Of a DNA stretch of 64,000 nt, positions 28,448-38,464 are shown in pieces (position 1 is the stretch's first letter; each line of letters opens with the position of its first letter). Both the position numbers and the translations under genes were made by a program. The stretch is taken from positions 35,429-99,428 of the forward strand of contig NZ_PYWI01000018.1 in the NCBI RefSeq assembly GCF_003049575.1, in the 5' to 3' direction. Below the pieces are notes generated by a model that saw only the letters and a list, made by a program, of their open reading frames with translations, did no database searches and was not told where the DNA came from. This stretch comes from Lysinibacillus parviboronicapiens (GTDB taxonomy: Bacteria > Bacillota > Bacilli > Bacillales_A > Planococcaceae).

Positions 28448-29122
28448 ATGCCTAAAAAGATATTATTAGTAGAAGATGAGAAACATATTGCACGTTTTGT
28501 AGAACTAGAGTTACAGCACGAAGGTTACAGTGTGACTGTTGCTTTTGAGGGGCGTGAAGGATTGACACTTGCTTCGTCACAAGATTTTGATGTGTTATTA
28601 TTAGATGTTATGCTGCCTGGCATAAATGGAATTGAAATATGCCGTCGTGTACGCGCTCACTCTAATGTGCCGATTATTTTACTAACAGCGCGTGATGCAG
28701 TAATGGATCGAGTAGCAGGCTTAGACGCAGGTGCGGATGATTACATTGTCAAGCCATTTGCGATTGAAGAATTACTTGCAAGAATTCGGACAATTTTGCG
28801 ACGTGTTACACCAGAAGAAAAAAAAGGTGTAACATTGGAATTTCGTGATATAGCAATTGATATTGCGGCTTATGAAGTATATGTGCAGGGTAAAAAACTA
28901 GATTTAACAAAAACTGAATATGATTTGCTTAAACTACTAGTAGAGCATAAAAATAAAGTATGTACACGTGAACTGATTTTAACTTCTGTATGGGGATATG
29001 ATACAGATATCGAGACCAATGTGGTGGATGTATATATTCGGCACTTACGCACAAAATTGCCAGGTGATATGAATGCCTTTATCGAAACGGTCCGCGGAGT
29101 AGGGTATGTGATGCGTGAATGA
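28448..29122 (+). CDS. OmpR/PhoB-family response regulator
   Basis: 224 residues: receiver domain (about 1-115) with the acidic pair ED near residues 10-11, phospho-acceptor Asp in LLLDVMLPG and KPF signature Lys, then a winged-helix DNA-binding domain (about 125-222, TKTEYDLLKLLVEHKNKV, VDVYIRHLRTKL). Resembles ArlR/YkoG-type regulators. Stop overlaps the ATG of the kinase (ATGA), so the two are coupled. Confidence 0.9.
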   Translation: MPKKILLVEDEKHIARFVELELQHEGYSVTVAFEGREGLTLASSQDFDVLLLDVMLPGINGIEICRRVRAHSNVPIILLTARDAVMDRVAGLDAGADDYIVKPFAIEELLARIRTILRRVTPEEKKGVTLEFRDIAIDIAAYEVYVQGKKLDLTKTEYDLLKLLVEHKNKVCTRELILTSVWGYDTDIETNVVDVYIRHLRTKLPGDMNAFIETVRGVGYVMRE

Positions 29123-30504
29123 ATAAATTAAAAGCATATTTTGCTAATCTATCATTGCAAAGAAAATGGATGTTCACTTCTAGTGCCGTTATTTTTTTTA
29201 GCTATGCGATTATTTGTATGGTGGTGTATATCTCGCTCCATACATGGTTACTAAATGATGAAGAAAGTAAAGTGAAGCGGACAAGCGATGATATAGTGTC
29301 TTTTTTAGAATCACAGGGGCCAAATATTACAATTCAGCAAATTCAGCAAAACACAGGGCTATTAAACTCGATTGTGGATCGAGATCAGTCCGTGAGACTG
29401 TTTAATATAGATGGTATTGAGATTTTACGCATCAATGATACTTCTCAAGCAGCACCGCTTACTGCAATGCGAGAAATCGTACAAATGACGGTTGACAAAA
29501 AAGATGTTTTTGTAGCAAATGAACCTGTTCGACTTGGCTTTTTCCAAGGTTATATTCAAGTCATTCATCCACTAACAGGCTTTGAATCATTAATGAATTA
29601 TTTGCTAACAGCTATGCTTATTGCGGGTGTTGGGGCGCTGTTATTATCAGGTTCAATCGGTTTTTATCTCGCCAATTATTTAATGAAACCACTTCATGCA
29701 TTAAGATCGTCAATGAAAACGGTAATGGATAAGGGTTTTAACGAACCTATACAACTGGCTTATACATCACAGGACGAAATTGGTGATTTATTGAAAATGT
29801 ACAATGCGATGATGAATGAATTACAAATCTCATTTACGCAGCAACAACAATTTGTCGCCGATGCTTCTCATGAGCTACGTACGCCCATTCAAGCCATTGA
29901 AGGTCATCTTTCCTTATTGAAAAGATGGGGCAAGGATGATCCAGCAATTTTAGAAGAATCCATCGATACCTCACTTACGGAAATTGCACGTATGCGTAAG
30001 ATGATTGAAGAGCTATTAGAACTTGCGCGTCGAGAGGAAAAGGACGACATGAGCGAGGCTGATGTCATTGTGGTATTAGAAGGTGTTATTTCAGAAATGG
30101 AGCTATTACATCCGCAAGCTCGAATAACGCTGTCGAACAATGACGAAATAGGTACTTTATTTATTACAGAAAATGCACTTAGTCAAATTGCTCGTAATAT
30201 ACTAGAGAATGCTATTCGTTATTGTGAAAAAGTTCCTGAGATCAAAATTTCGGTGTCAGCACATGACCAAGAAGCGCATTTGCAAATAGCGGATAATGGT
30301 ATCGGAATAGATGAAGAAAACCTTCCATATATCTTTGATCGTTTTTATCGTGTTGATGAGGCAAGAAATCGTCAAATTGGCGGTACTGGCTTAGGTCTTA
30401 GTATTTCAAAAATGTTACTTGAGAAATATAATGCCTCTATAGAAGTCAAGAGTGAGAAAAATGTTGGAACCGTTTTCTTTGTGAAAATACCGCTGAAATA
30501 TTAA
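29119..30504 (+). CDS. Sensor histidine kinase (ArlS/YkoH-like)
   Basis: 461 residues with two membrane helices (about 15-40 and 155-178) bracketing an extracellular sensor region, HAMP (about 180-230), HisKA with phospho-His in ADASHELRTPIQA and HATPase_c with ENAIRYC, DNGIGIDEENLPYIFD and GGTGLGLS motifs. Partner of the preceding regulator. The signal is unknown; in relatives ArlRS/YkoGH the signals are envelope- or metabolism-related. Confidence 0.9.
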   Translation: MNKLKAYFANLSLQRKWMFTSSAVIFFSYAIICMVVYISLHTWLLNDEESKVKRTSDDIVSFLESQGPNITIQQIQQNTGLLNSIVDRDQSVRLFNIDGIEILRINDTSQAAPLTAMREIVQMTVDKKDVFVANEPVRLGFFQGYIQVIHPLTGFESLMNYLLTAMLIAGVGALLLSGSIGFYLANYLMKPLHALRSSMKTVMDKGFNEPIQLAYTSQDEIGDLLKMYNAMMNELQISFTQQQQFVADASHELRTPIQAIEGHLSLLKRWGKDDPAILEESIDTSLTEIARMRKMIEELLELARREEKDDMSEADVIVVLEGVISEMELLHPQARITLSNNDEIGTLFITENALSQIARNILENAIRYCEKVPEIKISVSAHDQEAHLQIADNGIGIDEENLPYIFDRFYRVDEARNRQIGGTGLGLSISKMLLEKYNASIEVKSEKNVGTVFFVKIPLKY

Positions 30505-30736
30505 GGAAAATACGCGCTTTATTCCGTAATTCTATTCTTTGAGAAAAAAATTGCTTAATTTACTGAAAAGAGTTGTATTTTTTGTGAAGAGTAGTAAGAT
30601 TGAGATGGAAAAAACGTTCTTTAAATTATGGATAAGTTGTGTCAAACATCCTTTTAATGAGCGAAGAAATATTATATAATTAATTGTAATTTAATTAATG
30701 GAACTGCCGATAGGCAAAATTTGGAGGTCATTTTTC
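30505..30736. promoter_or_regulatory. Upstream region of odhA
   Basis: About 230 bases separating the kinase from odhA. A TATAAT at 30675-30680 is a possible -10, with no good -35. No terminator is obvious after the kinase. Confidence 0.35.
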
Positions 30737-33559
30737 ATGTCGAACAACGTTACAACTGTAAGTTCTCCATGGTCAGCTTTCTCTGGTCCTAACCTAGGAT
30801 ATGTGATGGAGCAATACGACTTATTCTTACAGTCTCCTGAAGAAGTAGAACCGGAGTTAGTATCATTATTCCAACAATTTGGTGCACCAGTAGTAGCAGA
30901 TGGTGAAGTAGCTGTAGTAGGTAGTTCAGCCGCTCCTGCAGGCGACTATAAAAAAATATTAGCAGCTGTGAAATTAGCGGATACAATTCGTACACACGGT
31001 CATTTAGCAGCAGATATCTATCCTCTAAAAAACCGAGCACTACAAACAGCTCAAATTGAAGAAAGCGCGTTCAACTTAAGTTCAGCAGATTTAGCTGAAA
31101 TTCCTGCTGCTATCTTCTTCAAAGATGTGCCAGCAGGCGTGAAAAATGGTAAGGATGCAATCGATTATTTAAAATCTGTTTATACAGATAAAGTAGCATT
31201 TGAATATGGTCACGTAATTGCTACAGAAGAACGTGATTGGATTCAAGCACAAATTGAATCTGGTTCATTAAAACAATCATTAGTTTCTGACGAGAAAAAA
31301 GCTTTATTAGATCGTTTAACACGTGTTGAAAACTTTGAAAAGTTTATTCATAAAACATTCGTTGGTCAAAAACGTTTCTCTGGTGAAGGGCTTGATACAC
31401 AAATTGTCCTATTCGATGAGATTTTGAAAACAGCAGAAACAAGCAACGTTGAAAATGTGCGTATCGGTATGGCGCACCGTGGTCGTTTAAATGTACTTAC
31501 ACACATCTTAAATAAACCATATGATATGATGTTCTCTGACTTTGCGCATGTTTCAAACGACTTATTTTTACCAGAACATGGTCGTCTTGAAATTACAAAA
31601 GGTTGGACTGGCGACGTGAAATACCATATGGGTGCTTCGTATAACCGTGAGTCAGGTATGAATGTTAAACTTGCTTATAATCCATCTCACTTAGAAGTGG
31701 GCAATCCGGTTGTGTTAGGTTCTACACGTGCAACTCAAGATGACACTTCAAATCCAGGGCAAGCTGTTCATAACCCAGGAAAAGGATTAGGGATTCTTGT
31801 TCATGGTGATGCGGCATTCCCAGGTCAAGGGATTGTAACAGAGGTGTTAAACTATTCGAAAACAGAGGGCTTCTCTACTGGCGGAACAATTCATATCATC
31901 GCAAACAATATGATTGGGTTCACTACGGAGTTGCATGACTCTCGTTCATCTGTCTATTCTTCAGACCCAGCAAAAGGGTATGAAGTACCTGTTGTACACG
32001 TTAACGCAGACAGTCCGGAAGCAGTTGTTCAAGTGGGACGTTTTGCGGCTAGCTACCGTCAAAAATTTGGTAAAGATATTATCGTTGACTTGATTGGTTA
32101 CCGTCGTCATGGACATAACGAAACGGATGATCCAACAGTAACAAATCCAGAAGTATATAAACTTGTATCTAAACACGAAACTGTACGTGCTTTATATGGT
32201 GCTCAATTAGTGGCTGAGGGTGTCGTTTCGAACGATGACGTAGCTGCACTTGATACAGCTATCTATGCTGAAATGCAAGCTGCTTATGATCATGTAAAAG
32301 AAATGGCAGATAAAGATGACCATAAGCATTTAGAAATGCCAGAAGAGTTAAAAGTGGAATTTCCACAAATCGAAACAGCCGTAGGTGCTGAACGTTTAGA
32401 AAAAATTAACGAAGAGCTTTTAGTGTTTGAGCAAGACTTCCAACCACAAAATAAACTTGGCAAAATTTTAGAAAAACGTCGTGATGCTTATGCATCTGCA
32501 AAAATCGACTGGGGTCATGCTGAAACTTTAGCATATGCTACAATTATCCAAGATGGCACACCAGTTCGTTTTACTGGTCAAGACGCACAACGTGGTACAT
32601 TCTCACAACGCCACTTAGTGTTACATGACAAAAACAATGGTAATGTGTTCACACCACTTCATCATATTTCTGGTGCAAGTGCATCATTTACAGTACACAA
32701 CTCACCGCTTACTGAAGCAGGGGTAGTAGGCTTTGAATATGGTTACAATTTAGAAAAAGGTAATGTATTATCAGTTTGGGAAGCACAATTTGGTGACTTT
32801 GCGAACATGGCGCAAGTGATGTTTGACAACTTCATTTCAGGGGCACGCTCTAAATGGGGTCAAAAATCAGGTTTCGTTATTCTGTTACCACACGGTTATG
32901 AAGGCCAAGGTCCTGAACACTCTTCAAGTCGTATGGAACGTTACTTACAAATGTCAGCTGAAAATAACTGGTTTGTAGCAAACTGTTCGAATGCAGGTAA
33001 CTACTATCACTTATTACGTCGCCAAGCAGCGATGCTAGAAACTGAAGGAGTACGTCCGCTTGTAGTTGTATCGCCAAAATCATTACTGCGCCACCCATTG
33101 GCAGCAGCAAATGCTGAACAACTAGCAAATGGCTCATTCCAAGAAGTTATTGAGCAACCTGGCTTAGGTACAAATACTAAAGCAGTTGAACGTATTGTAT
33201 TAGGTACTGGTAAGGTCATGATTGATTTAGCTGATCGCATAAAAGATGGAGAAGGCTTCGATCACGTACACATCGTACGTGTGGAACAACTTTACCCATT
33301 CCCAACTGCGCAAGTAGCTGATATTATAGCTAAGTATCCAAATGCAAAAGAGATTGCTTGGGTACAAGAAGAGCCTAAAAATCAAGGTTCTTGGAATTAC
33401 GCATTAGAAACGTTATACGAACTTTCTGCAGGTAAAAAGCTTCGTTATGTAGGACGTCCTGCAATGAGCTCGACTTCAGAAGGCGATGCAGATTCTCATA
33501 AAGCAGCTCAGGCAGCAATCATTGATGAAGCAGTTGCTGAATCGGTAAAAGTTAAATAA
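30737..33559 (+). CDS. odhA: 2-oxoglutarate dehydrogenase E1 component
   Basis: 940 residues, full E1o length. ATG at 30737 follows TTGGAGGTC; a frame-extending ATG at 30698 has no ribosome binding site. Thiamine-diphosphate binding: GDAAFPGQG and the IGFTT...NNMIGF region; substrate side HRGRLNVL and RRHGHNETDDP; C-terminal transketolase-like half with QDAQRGTFSQRH, LLPHGYEGQGPEHSS. Decarboxylates 2-oxoglutarate and passes succinyl groups to OdhB in the TCA cycle. Shares an operon with odhB. Confidence 0.97.
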   Translation: MSNNVTTVSSPWSAFSGPNLGYVMEQYDLFLQSPEEVEPELVSLFQQFGAPVVADGEVAVVGSSAAPAGDYKKILAAVKLADTIRTHGHLAADIYPLKNRALQTAQIEESAFNLSSADLAEIPAAIFFKDVPAGVKNGKDAIDYLKSVYTDKVAFEYGHVIATEERDWIQAQIESGSLKQSLVSDEKKALLDRLTRVENFEKFIHKTFVGQKRFSGEGLDTQIVLFDEILKTAETSNVENVRIGMAHRGRLNVLTHILNKPYDMMFSDFAHVSNDLFLPEHGRLEITKGWTGDVKYHMGASYNRESGMNVKLAYNPSHLEVGNPVVLGSTRATQDDTSNPGQAVHNPGKGLGILVHGDAAFPGQGIVTEVLNYSKTEGFSTGGTIHIIANNMIGFTTELHDSRSSVYSSDPAKGYEVPVVHVNADSPEAVVQVGRFAASYRQKFGKDIIVDLIGYRRHGHNETDDPTVTNPEVYKLVSKHETVRALYGAQLVAEGVVSNDDVAALDTAIYAEMQAAYDHVKEMADKDDHKHLEMPEELKVEFPQIETAVGAERLEKINEELLVFEQDFQPQNKLGKILEKRRDAYASAKIDWGHAETLAYATIIQDGTPVRFTGQDAQRGTFSQRHLVLHDKNNGNVFTPLHHISGASASFTVHNSPLTEAGVVGFEYGYNLEKGNVLSVWEAQFGDFANMAQVMFDNFISGARSKWGQKSGFVILLPHGYEGQGPEHSSSRMERYLQMSAENNWFVANCSNAGNYYHLLRRQAAMLETEGVRPLVVVSPKSLLRHPLAAANAEQLANGSFQEVIEQPGLGTNTKAVERIVLGTGKVMIDLADRIKDGEGFDHVHIVRVEQLYPFPTAQVADIIAKYPNAKEIAWVQEEPKNQGSWNYALETLYELSAGKKLRYVGRPAMSSTSEGDADSHKAAQAAIIDEAVAESVKVK

Positions 33560-33583
33560 TCGCGTAATTATCACTGGAAAACT

Positions 33584-33613
33584 GGGCTATTAGCCTTAGG
33601 CAGTAGCCCTTTT
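33584..33613 (+). terminator. Hairpin between odhA and odhB
   Basis: GGGCTA...TAGCCC followed by TTTT, 43 bases before odhB. A weak internal terminator or mRNA-processing stem tuning the E1:E2 ratio (inference). Confidence 0.45.
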
Positions 33614-33655
33614 ATGTGCATGCATTATGCACGTTAATCAAAGGAGGAAATGAAA

Positions 33656-34891
33656 GTGGCTGAAATTAAAGTCCCTGAATTAGCAGAATCGATTACAGAA
33701 GGTAGTATTGCACAGTGGGTAAAAAAAGTGGGCGACCGCGTTGAAAAAGGTGAATTCATCGTTGAACTTGAAACAGATAAAGTAAACGCTGAGATCATTT
33801 CAGAAGAAGCGGGTGTGTTAACACAAATTTTAGCTGAAGAAGGCGATACTGTACTTGTAGGTCAAGTTATCGCAGTTGTAGAAGCTGGCGAAGGTGCAGC
33901 ACCTGCTCCAGCAGCTTCAGCACCTGCAGAAGCAACACCTGCAGCACCACAAGCAGCTCCTGCACCTGTAGCAGCAGCTCCAGTTGTAGAAGAAACTTCT
34001 GGTGAGCGTGTAATCGCATCTCCAGCAGCTCGTAAACTTGCGCGTGAAAAAGGCATTGACCTTGCTGCTGTATCTCCAGTAGATCCACAAGGCCGTGTAC
34101 GTGTACAAGATGTTGCAGCTCATGGTACAGCACCAGTGGCAGCACCACAAGCAGCTCCTGCAGCACCTAAAGCAGTGGCAGCTGTTGCTGAATCACGCGT
34201 GACAGTTGAAAAAATGAGCCGTCGTCGTCAAACAATTGCTAAACGTTTACTGGAAGTAAAGCAATCAACAGCGATGCTAACTACATTTAACGAAGTAGAC
34301 ATGACTAACGTGATGGCATTACGTTCTCGTAAAAAAGATCAATTCTTTGAATCTACAGGCTCTAAACTTGGCTTTATGTCATTCTTCACAAAAGCAGTAG
34401 TGGCAGCACTTAAAAAATACCCATATGTCAACGCACAAATTGTTGGTGATGAAATCCACTTAAACAATTTCTATGATATTGGTGTAGCTGTATCAACTGA
34501 AGAAGGTTTAGTAGTACCAGTTGTACGCGATGCTGACCGTAAAAACTTTGCTGAAATCGAAGATTCGATTGCAGACTTAGCGAAAAAAGCACGCGACAAA
34601 AAATTAGGTTTAAGTGATTTATCTGGTGGTTCATTCACTATTACTAACGGTGGTGTATTTGGTTCATTAATGTCTACACCAATTATGAACGGTACACAAG
34701 CAGCTATCCTTGGCATGCACACGATTAAAAAACGCCCAGTGGAAGTTGATGGCGAAGTTGCCATTCGTCCAATGATGTATCTTGCGTTATCTTATGACCA
34801 CCGTATTATCGATGGTAAAGATTCTGTAGGCTTCCTTAAAACTGTTAAGGAATTACTTGAAAACCCAGAAGATTTATTATTAAATTCTTAA
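33656..34891 (+). CDS. odhB: Dihydrolipoyllysine-residue succinyltransferase (E2 of 2-oxoglutarate dehydrogenase)
   Basis: 411 residues. GTG at 33656 is seven bases behind AAGGAGGA and gives [16 protein letters not shown], the OdhB start; ATG 33650 sits too close. Lipoyl domain (1-75) with lipoyl-Lys in [11 protein letters not shown], an Ala/Pro-rich hinge, peripheral-subunit-binding domain ([19 protein letters not shown]), second hinge and catalytic acyltransferase domain with the His in [11 protein letters not shown]. Transfers succinyl to CoA. Confidence 0.97.
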   Translation: MAEIKVPELAESITEGSIAQWVKKVGDRVEKGEFIVELETDKVNAEIISEEAGVLTQILAEEGDTVLVGQVIAVVEAGEGAAPAPAASAPAEATPAAPQAAPAPVAAAPVVEETSGERVIASPAARKLAREKGIDLAAVSPVDPQGRVRVQDVAAHGTAPVAAPQAAPAAPKAVAAVAESRVTVEKMSRRRQTIAKRLLEVKQSTAMLTTFNEVDMTNVMALRSRKKDQFFESTGSKLGFMSFFTKAVVAALKKYPYVNAQIVGDEIHLNNFYDIGVAVSTEEGLVVPVVRDADRKNFAEIEDSIADLAKKARDKKLGLSDLSGGSFTITNGGVFGSLMSTPIMNGTQAAILGMHTIKKRPVEVDGEVAIRPMMYLALSYDHRIIDGKDSVGFLKTVKELLENPEDLLLNS

Positions 34892-34902
34892 TAATTAGAG
34901 TC

Positions 34903-34939
34903 AACTCCTCCAAGCTATGTGCTTTGGGGGAGTTTTTTA
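34903..34939 (+). terminator. Rho-independent terminator after odhAB
   Basis: AACTCCTCCAAG and CTTTGGGGGAGTT with TTTTTATT. Confidence 0.85.
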
Positions 34940-35054
34940 TTCATATTGAGTAATTAAATGGGTTTTTTGATGCCTATAATTTTGTATAATAGATAAATAC
35001 TAGAAACTGTGTATTTAGAATTAAATCATTAGTCTGAAAAGTGATAAAACTACC

Positions 35055-35084
35055 TTGACGAATAGCCTATTTTTATAGTAGTAT
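35055..35084 (+). promoter_or_regulatory. Sigma-A promoter for the riboswitch operon
   Basis: TTGACG (35055-35060), 18-base spacer, TAGTAT (35079-35084), ending about 20 bases before the aptamer. Confidence 0.5.
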
Positions 35085-35102
35085 CTAAATATCAATTAAA
35101 TA

Positions 35103-35310
35103 AACAAACCTCACGTTCCTTTGTGAGGTAGAGGCGCGATATTTATTAGTTCATTGTTGAGTTTAAGCAAGCGAAGACGCAATGGAGAAGGAAATGTCGC
35201 CGAAGTATAAAAGGAGCTCGTACTTTTATGCTGGGTCTGCAGTGAATAAGTGCAGGACTGTCCTAGTAGATATAATTCCAGTTTACTAGGTTGTGCTATC
35301 TCGGAAACAT
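35103..35310 (+). ncRNA. Lysine riboswitch (L box) aptamer
   Basis: The conserved L-box blocks appear in order: GAGGTAGAGGCGCGA near 35124, GAAATGTCGCCGAAG near 35191, a paired arm with loop GCTGGGTCTGCAGTGAATAAG (two ends within the 35230s-35250s), GGACTGTC and the closing GTGCTATCTC near 35292. The outer helix CCTCAC/GTGAGG is also present. Followed by a terminator, so lysine should switch transcription off. It controls the amino-acid ABC importer downstream, which implies that importer is for lysine. Confidence 0.9.
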
Positions 35311-35351
35311 GGAAATTATAGTGAGGATTTGGGCAACTGTTAATAAAAGGT

Positions 35352-35384
35352 ACGACCTAAGTTCTGGACTTAGGTCGTTTTTTT
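35352..35384 (+). terminator. Expression-platform terminator of the lysine riboswitch
   Basis: ACGACCTAAG-TTCTGGA-CTTAGGTCGT followed by seven T, 42 bases before the lipoprotein gene. Confidence 0.88.
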
Positions 35385-35425
35385 GTACAGTTGTTTTATT
35401 TTTTTACAGAAAAGGGGAGTTTTGT

Positions 35426-36277
35426 ATGAAAAGAAAATGGTTGCTATTTATGTTAGCCACAATGACTGCAATTGTATTAGCTGCATGTGGTTCAGATGAC
35501 AAAAAAGATAACGCGACTGACAATGCTGGGAAAGAAGAAGAAGGTGGCGAGTTCCGTGTTGGGATGGAAGCAGGCTACCCTCCGTTCAACTGGACACAGC
35601 AAGGTGATGCAAATGGCGCAGTGAAAATCGCTGATAATGCGGAATATGCAGGCGGTTATGATGTACAAATGGCGAAAAAAATGGCTGAAGGTTTAGGGAA
35701 AGAATTAGTAATTGTTAAACTTGAGTGGGACGGTCTAGTGCCAGCTTTACAATCAAATAAAATTGATGCCATTGTGGCGGGTATGTCTCCTACAAAGGAA
35801 CGCAAACAAACAATTGACTTCACAGAGAACTACTATACATCAGATTTTGTTATGGTCATTAAAAAAGGTAGCCCATATGAAAATGCCAAATCCATACAAG
35901 ATTTTTCTGGTACAAAAGTTACCTCTCAATTAAACACTTCTAACTACGAAGTAATCGATCAAATTAAAGATGTGAAAAAGCAGACAGCAATGGAAAACTT
36001 CTCAGCAATGCGTGTTGCATTAGAGGCTGGTAAAATCGATGGCTATGTAGCTGAACGTCCAGAAGGTATCTCAGCTGCAGCTGCAAATGAAAACTTTACA
36101 TTTGTGTCATTTGAAGAAGGTTTTGATACAGATATCTCAAATACATCTATTGCGGTTGGTTTACGTAAAGGTGATGCTAATGTTGATAAAATCAATGAAA
36201 TTCTAAAAGGCATTTCGGAAGATGATCGACAAAAAATTATGGAAGATGCAATTCTTCAACAACCAGCAGCACAGTAA
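35426..36277 (+). CDS. Amino-acid ABC transporter substrate-binding lipoprotein (probably lysine)
   Basis: 283 residues. ATG at 35426 behind AGGGGAG gives a lipoprotein signal with lipobox VLAACG (Cys near 20), then an SBP_bac_3 domain: FRVGMEAGYPPFNW start, DGLVPALQSNKIDAIVAGM, and AVGLRKGD near the end. Binds a polar amino acid at the outer membrane face and delivers it to the permease. The lysine riboswitch upstream points to lysine; sequence alone cannot exclude arginine or other polar amino acids. Confidence 0.9.
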   Translation: MKRKWLLFMLATMTAIVLAACGSDDKKDNATDNAGKEEEGGEFRVGMEAGYPPFNWTQQGDANGAVKIADNAEYAGGYDVQMAKKMAEGLGKELVIVKLEWDGLVPALQSNKIDAIVAGMSPTKERKQTIDFTENYYTSDFVMVIKKGSPYENAKSIQDFSGTKVTSQLNTSNYEVIDQIKDVKKQTAMENFSAMRVALEAGKIDGYVAERPEGISAAAANENFTFVSFEEGFDTDISNTSIAVGLRKGDANVDKINEILKGISEDDRQKIMEDAILQQPAAQ

Positions 36278-36284
36278 TATGGAT

Positions 36285-36320
36285 GCACGGGCCATATATC
36301 AAGCCCGTGCAATCTATTTT
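36285..36320 (+). terminator. Intra-operon hairpin
   Basis: GCACGGGC-CATATATCAA-GCCCGTGC, an 8-bp GC-rich stem with a weak T tail. Likely attenuates or stabilises so that the binding protein is made in excess over the membrane parts. Confidence 0.55.
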
Positions 36321-36480
36321 AACCTTATTCAGTGAATTCTCATTGAATGGTAGTAATGTCTTGGGTAAAAGTCTCATAATTTGAAAGAAGCTATGCAAAT
36401 TAAATTTAACAGACGATCAAGGCAAAGACCAAGGCATAATGGATATGAACAAGCAACAAGAAGTTGTTAGGAGGAGCATC

Positions 36481-37206
36481 ATGAGTTTTGAATGGATTAT
36501 TTCTATTATAGAAAACAACTGGCAAATGTTTTTACGGGGCGCTTATTATACGTTACTTATTTCAACGATTAGTACAATTATTGGTGCATTCATCGGATTT
36601 TTCATCGGTATTATGCATACCATTCCAACGCGTAAAAAGGGCATAAAGCATGTGATTTTAAAGCTTTTTAACTTTATATTGACATGCTACGTTGAATTTT
36701 TCCGTGGTACACCAATGATTGTACAAGCAATGGTGGTCTATTACGGATTAGATATTGCGTTTGGTATTGATATGCACTTTATTACAGCTGGTATTTTAGT
36801 AGTTTCTTTAAATACTGGTGCATACATGGCTGAAATCGTGCGCGGTGGTATTGTTTCTATTAATAGAGGACAATACGAGGCAGCTTCTGCAATTGGTATG
36901 AATCATATCCAAATTATGATACATGTCGTATTACCACAAGTTGCACGTAACATTTTGCCTGCAACAGGTAATCAATTAATTATGAATATTAAAGATACAG
37001 CTGTATTAAACGTTATTGGCGTAACAGAATTATTTTTCCAAACTAAATCCGTTGCAGGCAATAATTTCCGATATTTTGAATCATTCTTCGTTGCATGTGT
37101 ACTATACTTTATCATGACTTTTACAGCATCACGTATCTTACTTTATGTTGAAAAAAGACTTGATGGTCCAGATGCATATCAAAAACAACAGAAAGAAACA
37201 TTATAG
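36481..37206 (+). CDS. Amino-acid ABC transporter permease
   Basis: 241 residues, ATG 36481 behind TTAGGAGGA. HisM/GlnP-type permease with about five helices and the coupling EAA loop (YEAASAIGMNHIQIMIHVVLPQ). FFRGTPMIVQ is the family signature. Works with the lipoprotein and the ATPase that follows 12 bases later. Confidence 0.92.
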   Translation: MSFEWIISIIENNWQMFLRGAYYTLLISTISTIIGAFIGFFIGIMHTIPTRKKGIKHVILKLFNFILTCYVEFFRGTPMIVQAMVVYYGLDIAFGIDMHFITAGILVVSLNTGAYMAEIVRGGIVSINRGQYEAASAIGMNHIQIMIHVVLPQVARNILPATGNQLIMNIKDTAVLNVIGVTELFFQTKSVAGNNFRYFESFFVACVLYFIMTFTASRILLYVEKRLDGPDAYQKQQKETL

Positions 37207-37218
37207 GGGGACGCACAA

Positions 37219-37950
37219 ATGGCAGTCATTCAAATTGAACATTTAAGTAAATCATTTGGACGTAACCAAGTGTTAAAAGATGTGAATTTTCAGGTAGAAA
37301 AGGGAGAGGTTGTGTGTTTAATCGGTTCCTCAGGGTCCGGCAAATCAACACTACTTCGTTGTATTAATTTATTGGAAATACCAAGTGGCGGTCAAATTAT
37401 CTTCAAGGGCGAAAATATTTTAGATGAAAAACATAATATTCAAGAATATCGTACGCATTTAGGAATGGTATTCCAGCAGTTTAACTTGTTTAATAATCAT
37501 GATGTTCTTAAAAATTGTACTGTTGGTCAAATAAAAGTGTTAAAACGTTCTAAAGAGGAAGCAGAGCAAACGGCTTTAAAATATCTTGAAATCGTTGGTA
37601 TGGCACAATATGTTAATGCGAAACCTCGGCAGCTATCTGGTGGTCAAAAGCAACGTGTCGCGATTGCACGGGCATTGTCGATGAATCCAGAAGTCATGCT
37701 TTTTGATGAACCAACGTCAGCCCTTGATCCTGAGATGGTTGGGGAAGTATTGAAAGTCATGCGCCAACTAGCCGATGCAGGAAACACGATGCTGATTGTT
37801 ACACATGAAATGGAGTTTGCAAAGGAAGTCGCAGATCGTGTCGTATTCATGGATAAAGGTGTCATTGTAGAAGAAGGCGCACCATCCAAAGTGTTAGTAA
37901 ATCCTGAACACGAACGAACAAAAGAATTCTTAAAACGCACTTTGAAATAA
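37219..37950 (+). CDS. Amino-acid ABC transporter ATP-binding protein
   Basis: 243 residues. Walker [10 protein letters not shown], signature LSGGQKQR, Walker [13 protein letters not shown] and switch His in THEM all intact; GlnQ/HisP family. Energises import by the permease encoded immediately upstream. GGGGGAC ribosome binding site. Confidence 0.94.
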   Translation: MAVIQIEHLSKSFGRNQVLKDVNFQVEKGEVVCLIGSSGSGKSTLLRCINLLEIPSGGQIIFKGENILDEKHNIQEYRTHLGMVFQQFNLFNNHDVLKNCTVGQIKVLKRSKEEAEQTALKYLEIVGMAQYVNAKPRQLSGGQKQRVAIARALSMNPEVMLFDEPTSALDPEMVGEVLKVMRQLADAGNTMLIVTHEMEFAKEVADRVVFMDKGVIVEEGAPSKVLVNPEHERTKEFLKRTLK

Positions 37951-38023
37951 AGAAAAAATTAATTTCGGACGCTTTACTGGAATGCCAGTATCAACTTAGC
38001 ACCCGGTTCTAATGAAAAACATA

Positions 38024-38060
38024 AAAATAAGTGAGCCTATAAAACAGGCTCACTTATTTT
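38024..38060. terminator. Strong bidirectional terminator
   Basis: AAAATAAGTGAGCCT and AGGCTCACTTATTTT, a perfect 15-bp stem. Its right arm overlaps the last codons of the small minus-strand gene 38054-38149. Confidence 0.88.
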
Positions 38061-38149
38061 CTAGAATTCCATTCTGAATACAAAACAAAGCAAATGACAA
38101 ATGCAATAGCAATGATAAAAAACCATTGCGGTACACCACCAAAACTCAT
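38054..38149 (-). CDS. 31-residue single-pass membrane peptide
   Basis: Minus-strand ATG at 38149 preceded by AGAGGTG at seven bases. The 31 residues are a short polar start with FGGVPQW, a hydrophobic helix (about residues 9-23, FFIIAIAFVICFVLY) and a charged end (SEWNSRK). The stop codon is embedded in the terminator, a compact arrangement typical of a real gene. Function unknown; similar tiny membrane proteins are common in Bacilli. Confidence 0.6.
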   Translation of the reverse strand: MSFGGVPQWFFIIAIAFVICFVLYSEWNSRK

Positions 38150-38464
38150 GTACAAACACCTCTTATAAGAATTGTAACAGGTTTAAATGGACATGCAAAC
38201 AGTCTTTGCGGACAAAATATAAACTTCTATGGTTTTTTTCTCCACAAAAGTACTAAAATCGTATAAAATAAAGTGAAACATCATCAAGGAGATATTTTTC
38301 ATCTCTCCAGTGATTAGTTGTTGAACCAATGGAGTACTGATAAGTGTTTGATTTCCCAGTTAGAAGCTTTACTTAAACTGACTTTAAGTGAGCCTCTAAA
38401 CATTTGTTAGTACAGGGTAAAAAATTAGACGATAGCCAAGTGCTAGTAAAGAGAGGTAGAGATT
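38150..38464. other. Divergent intergenic region
   Basis: About 315 bases, probably promoters for the small membrane peptide (minus) and the DUF6501 gene (plus). No known RNA motif was recognised. Confidence 0.35.

Noticed and set aside
33862..34166. Long minus-strand frames opposite odhB
   Set aside because: They mirror the Ala/Pro-rich hinge of OdhB; composition artefact.
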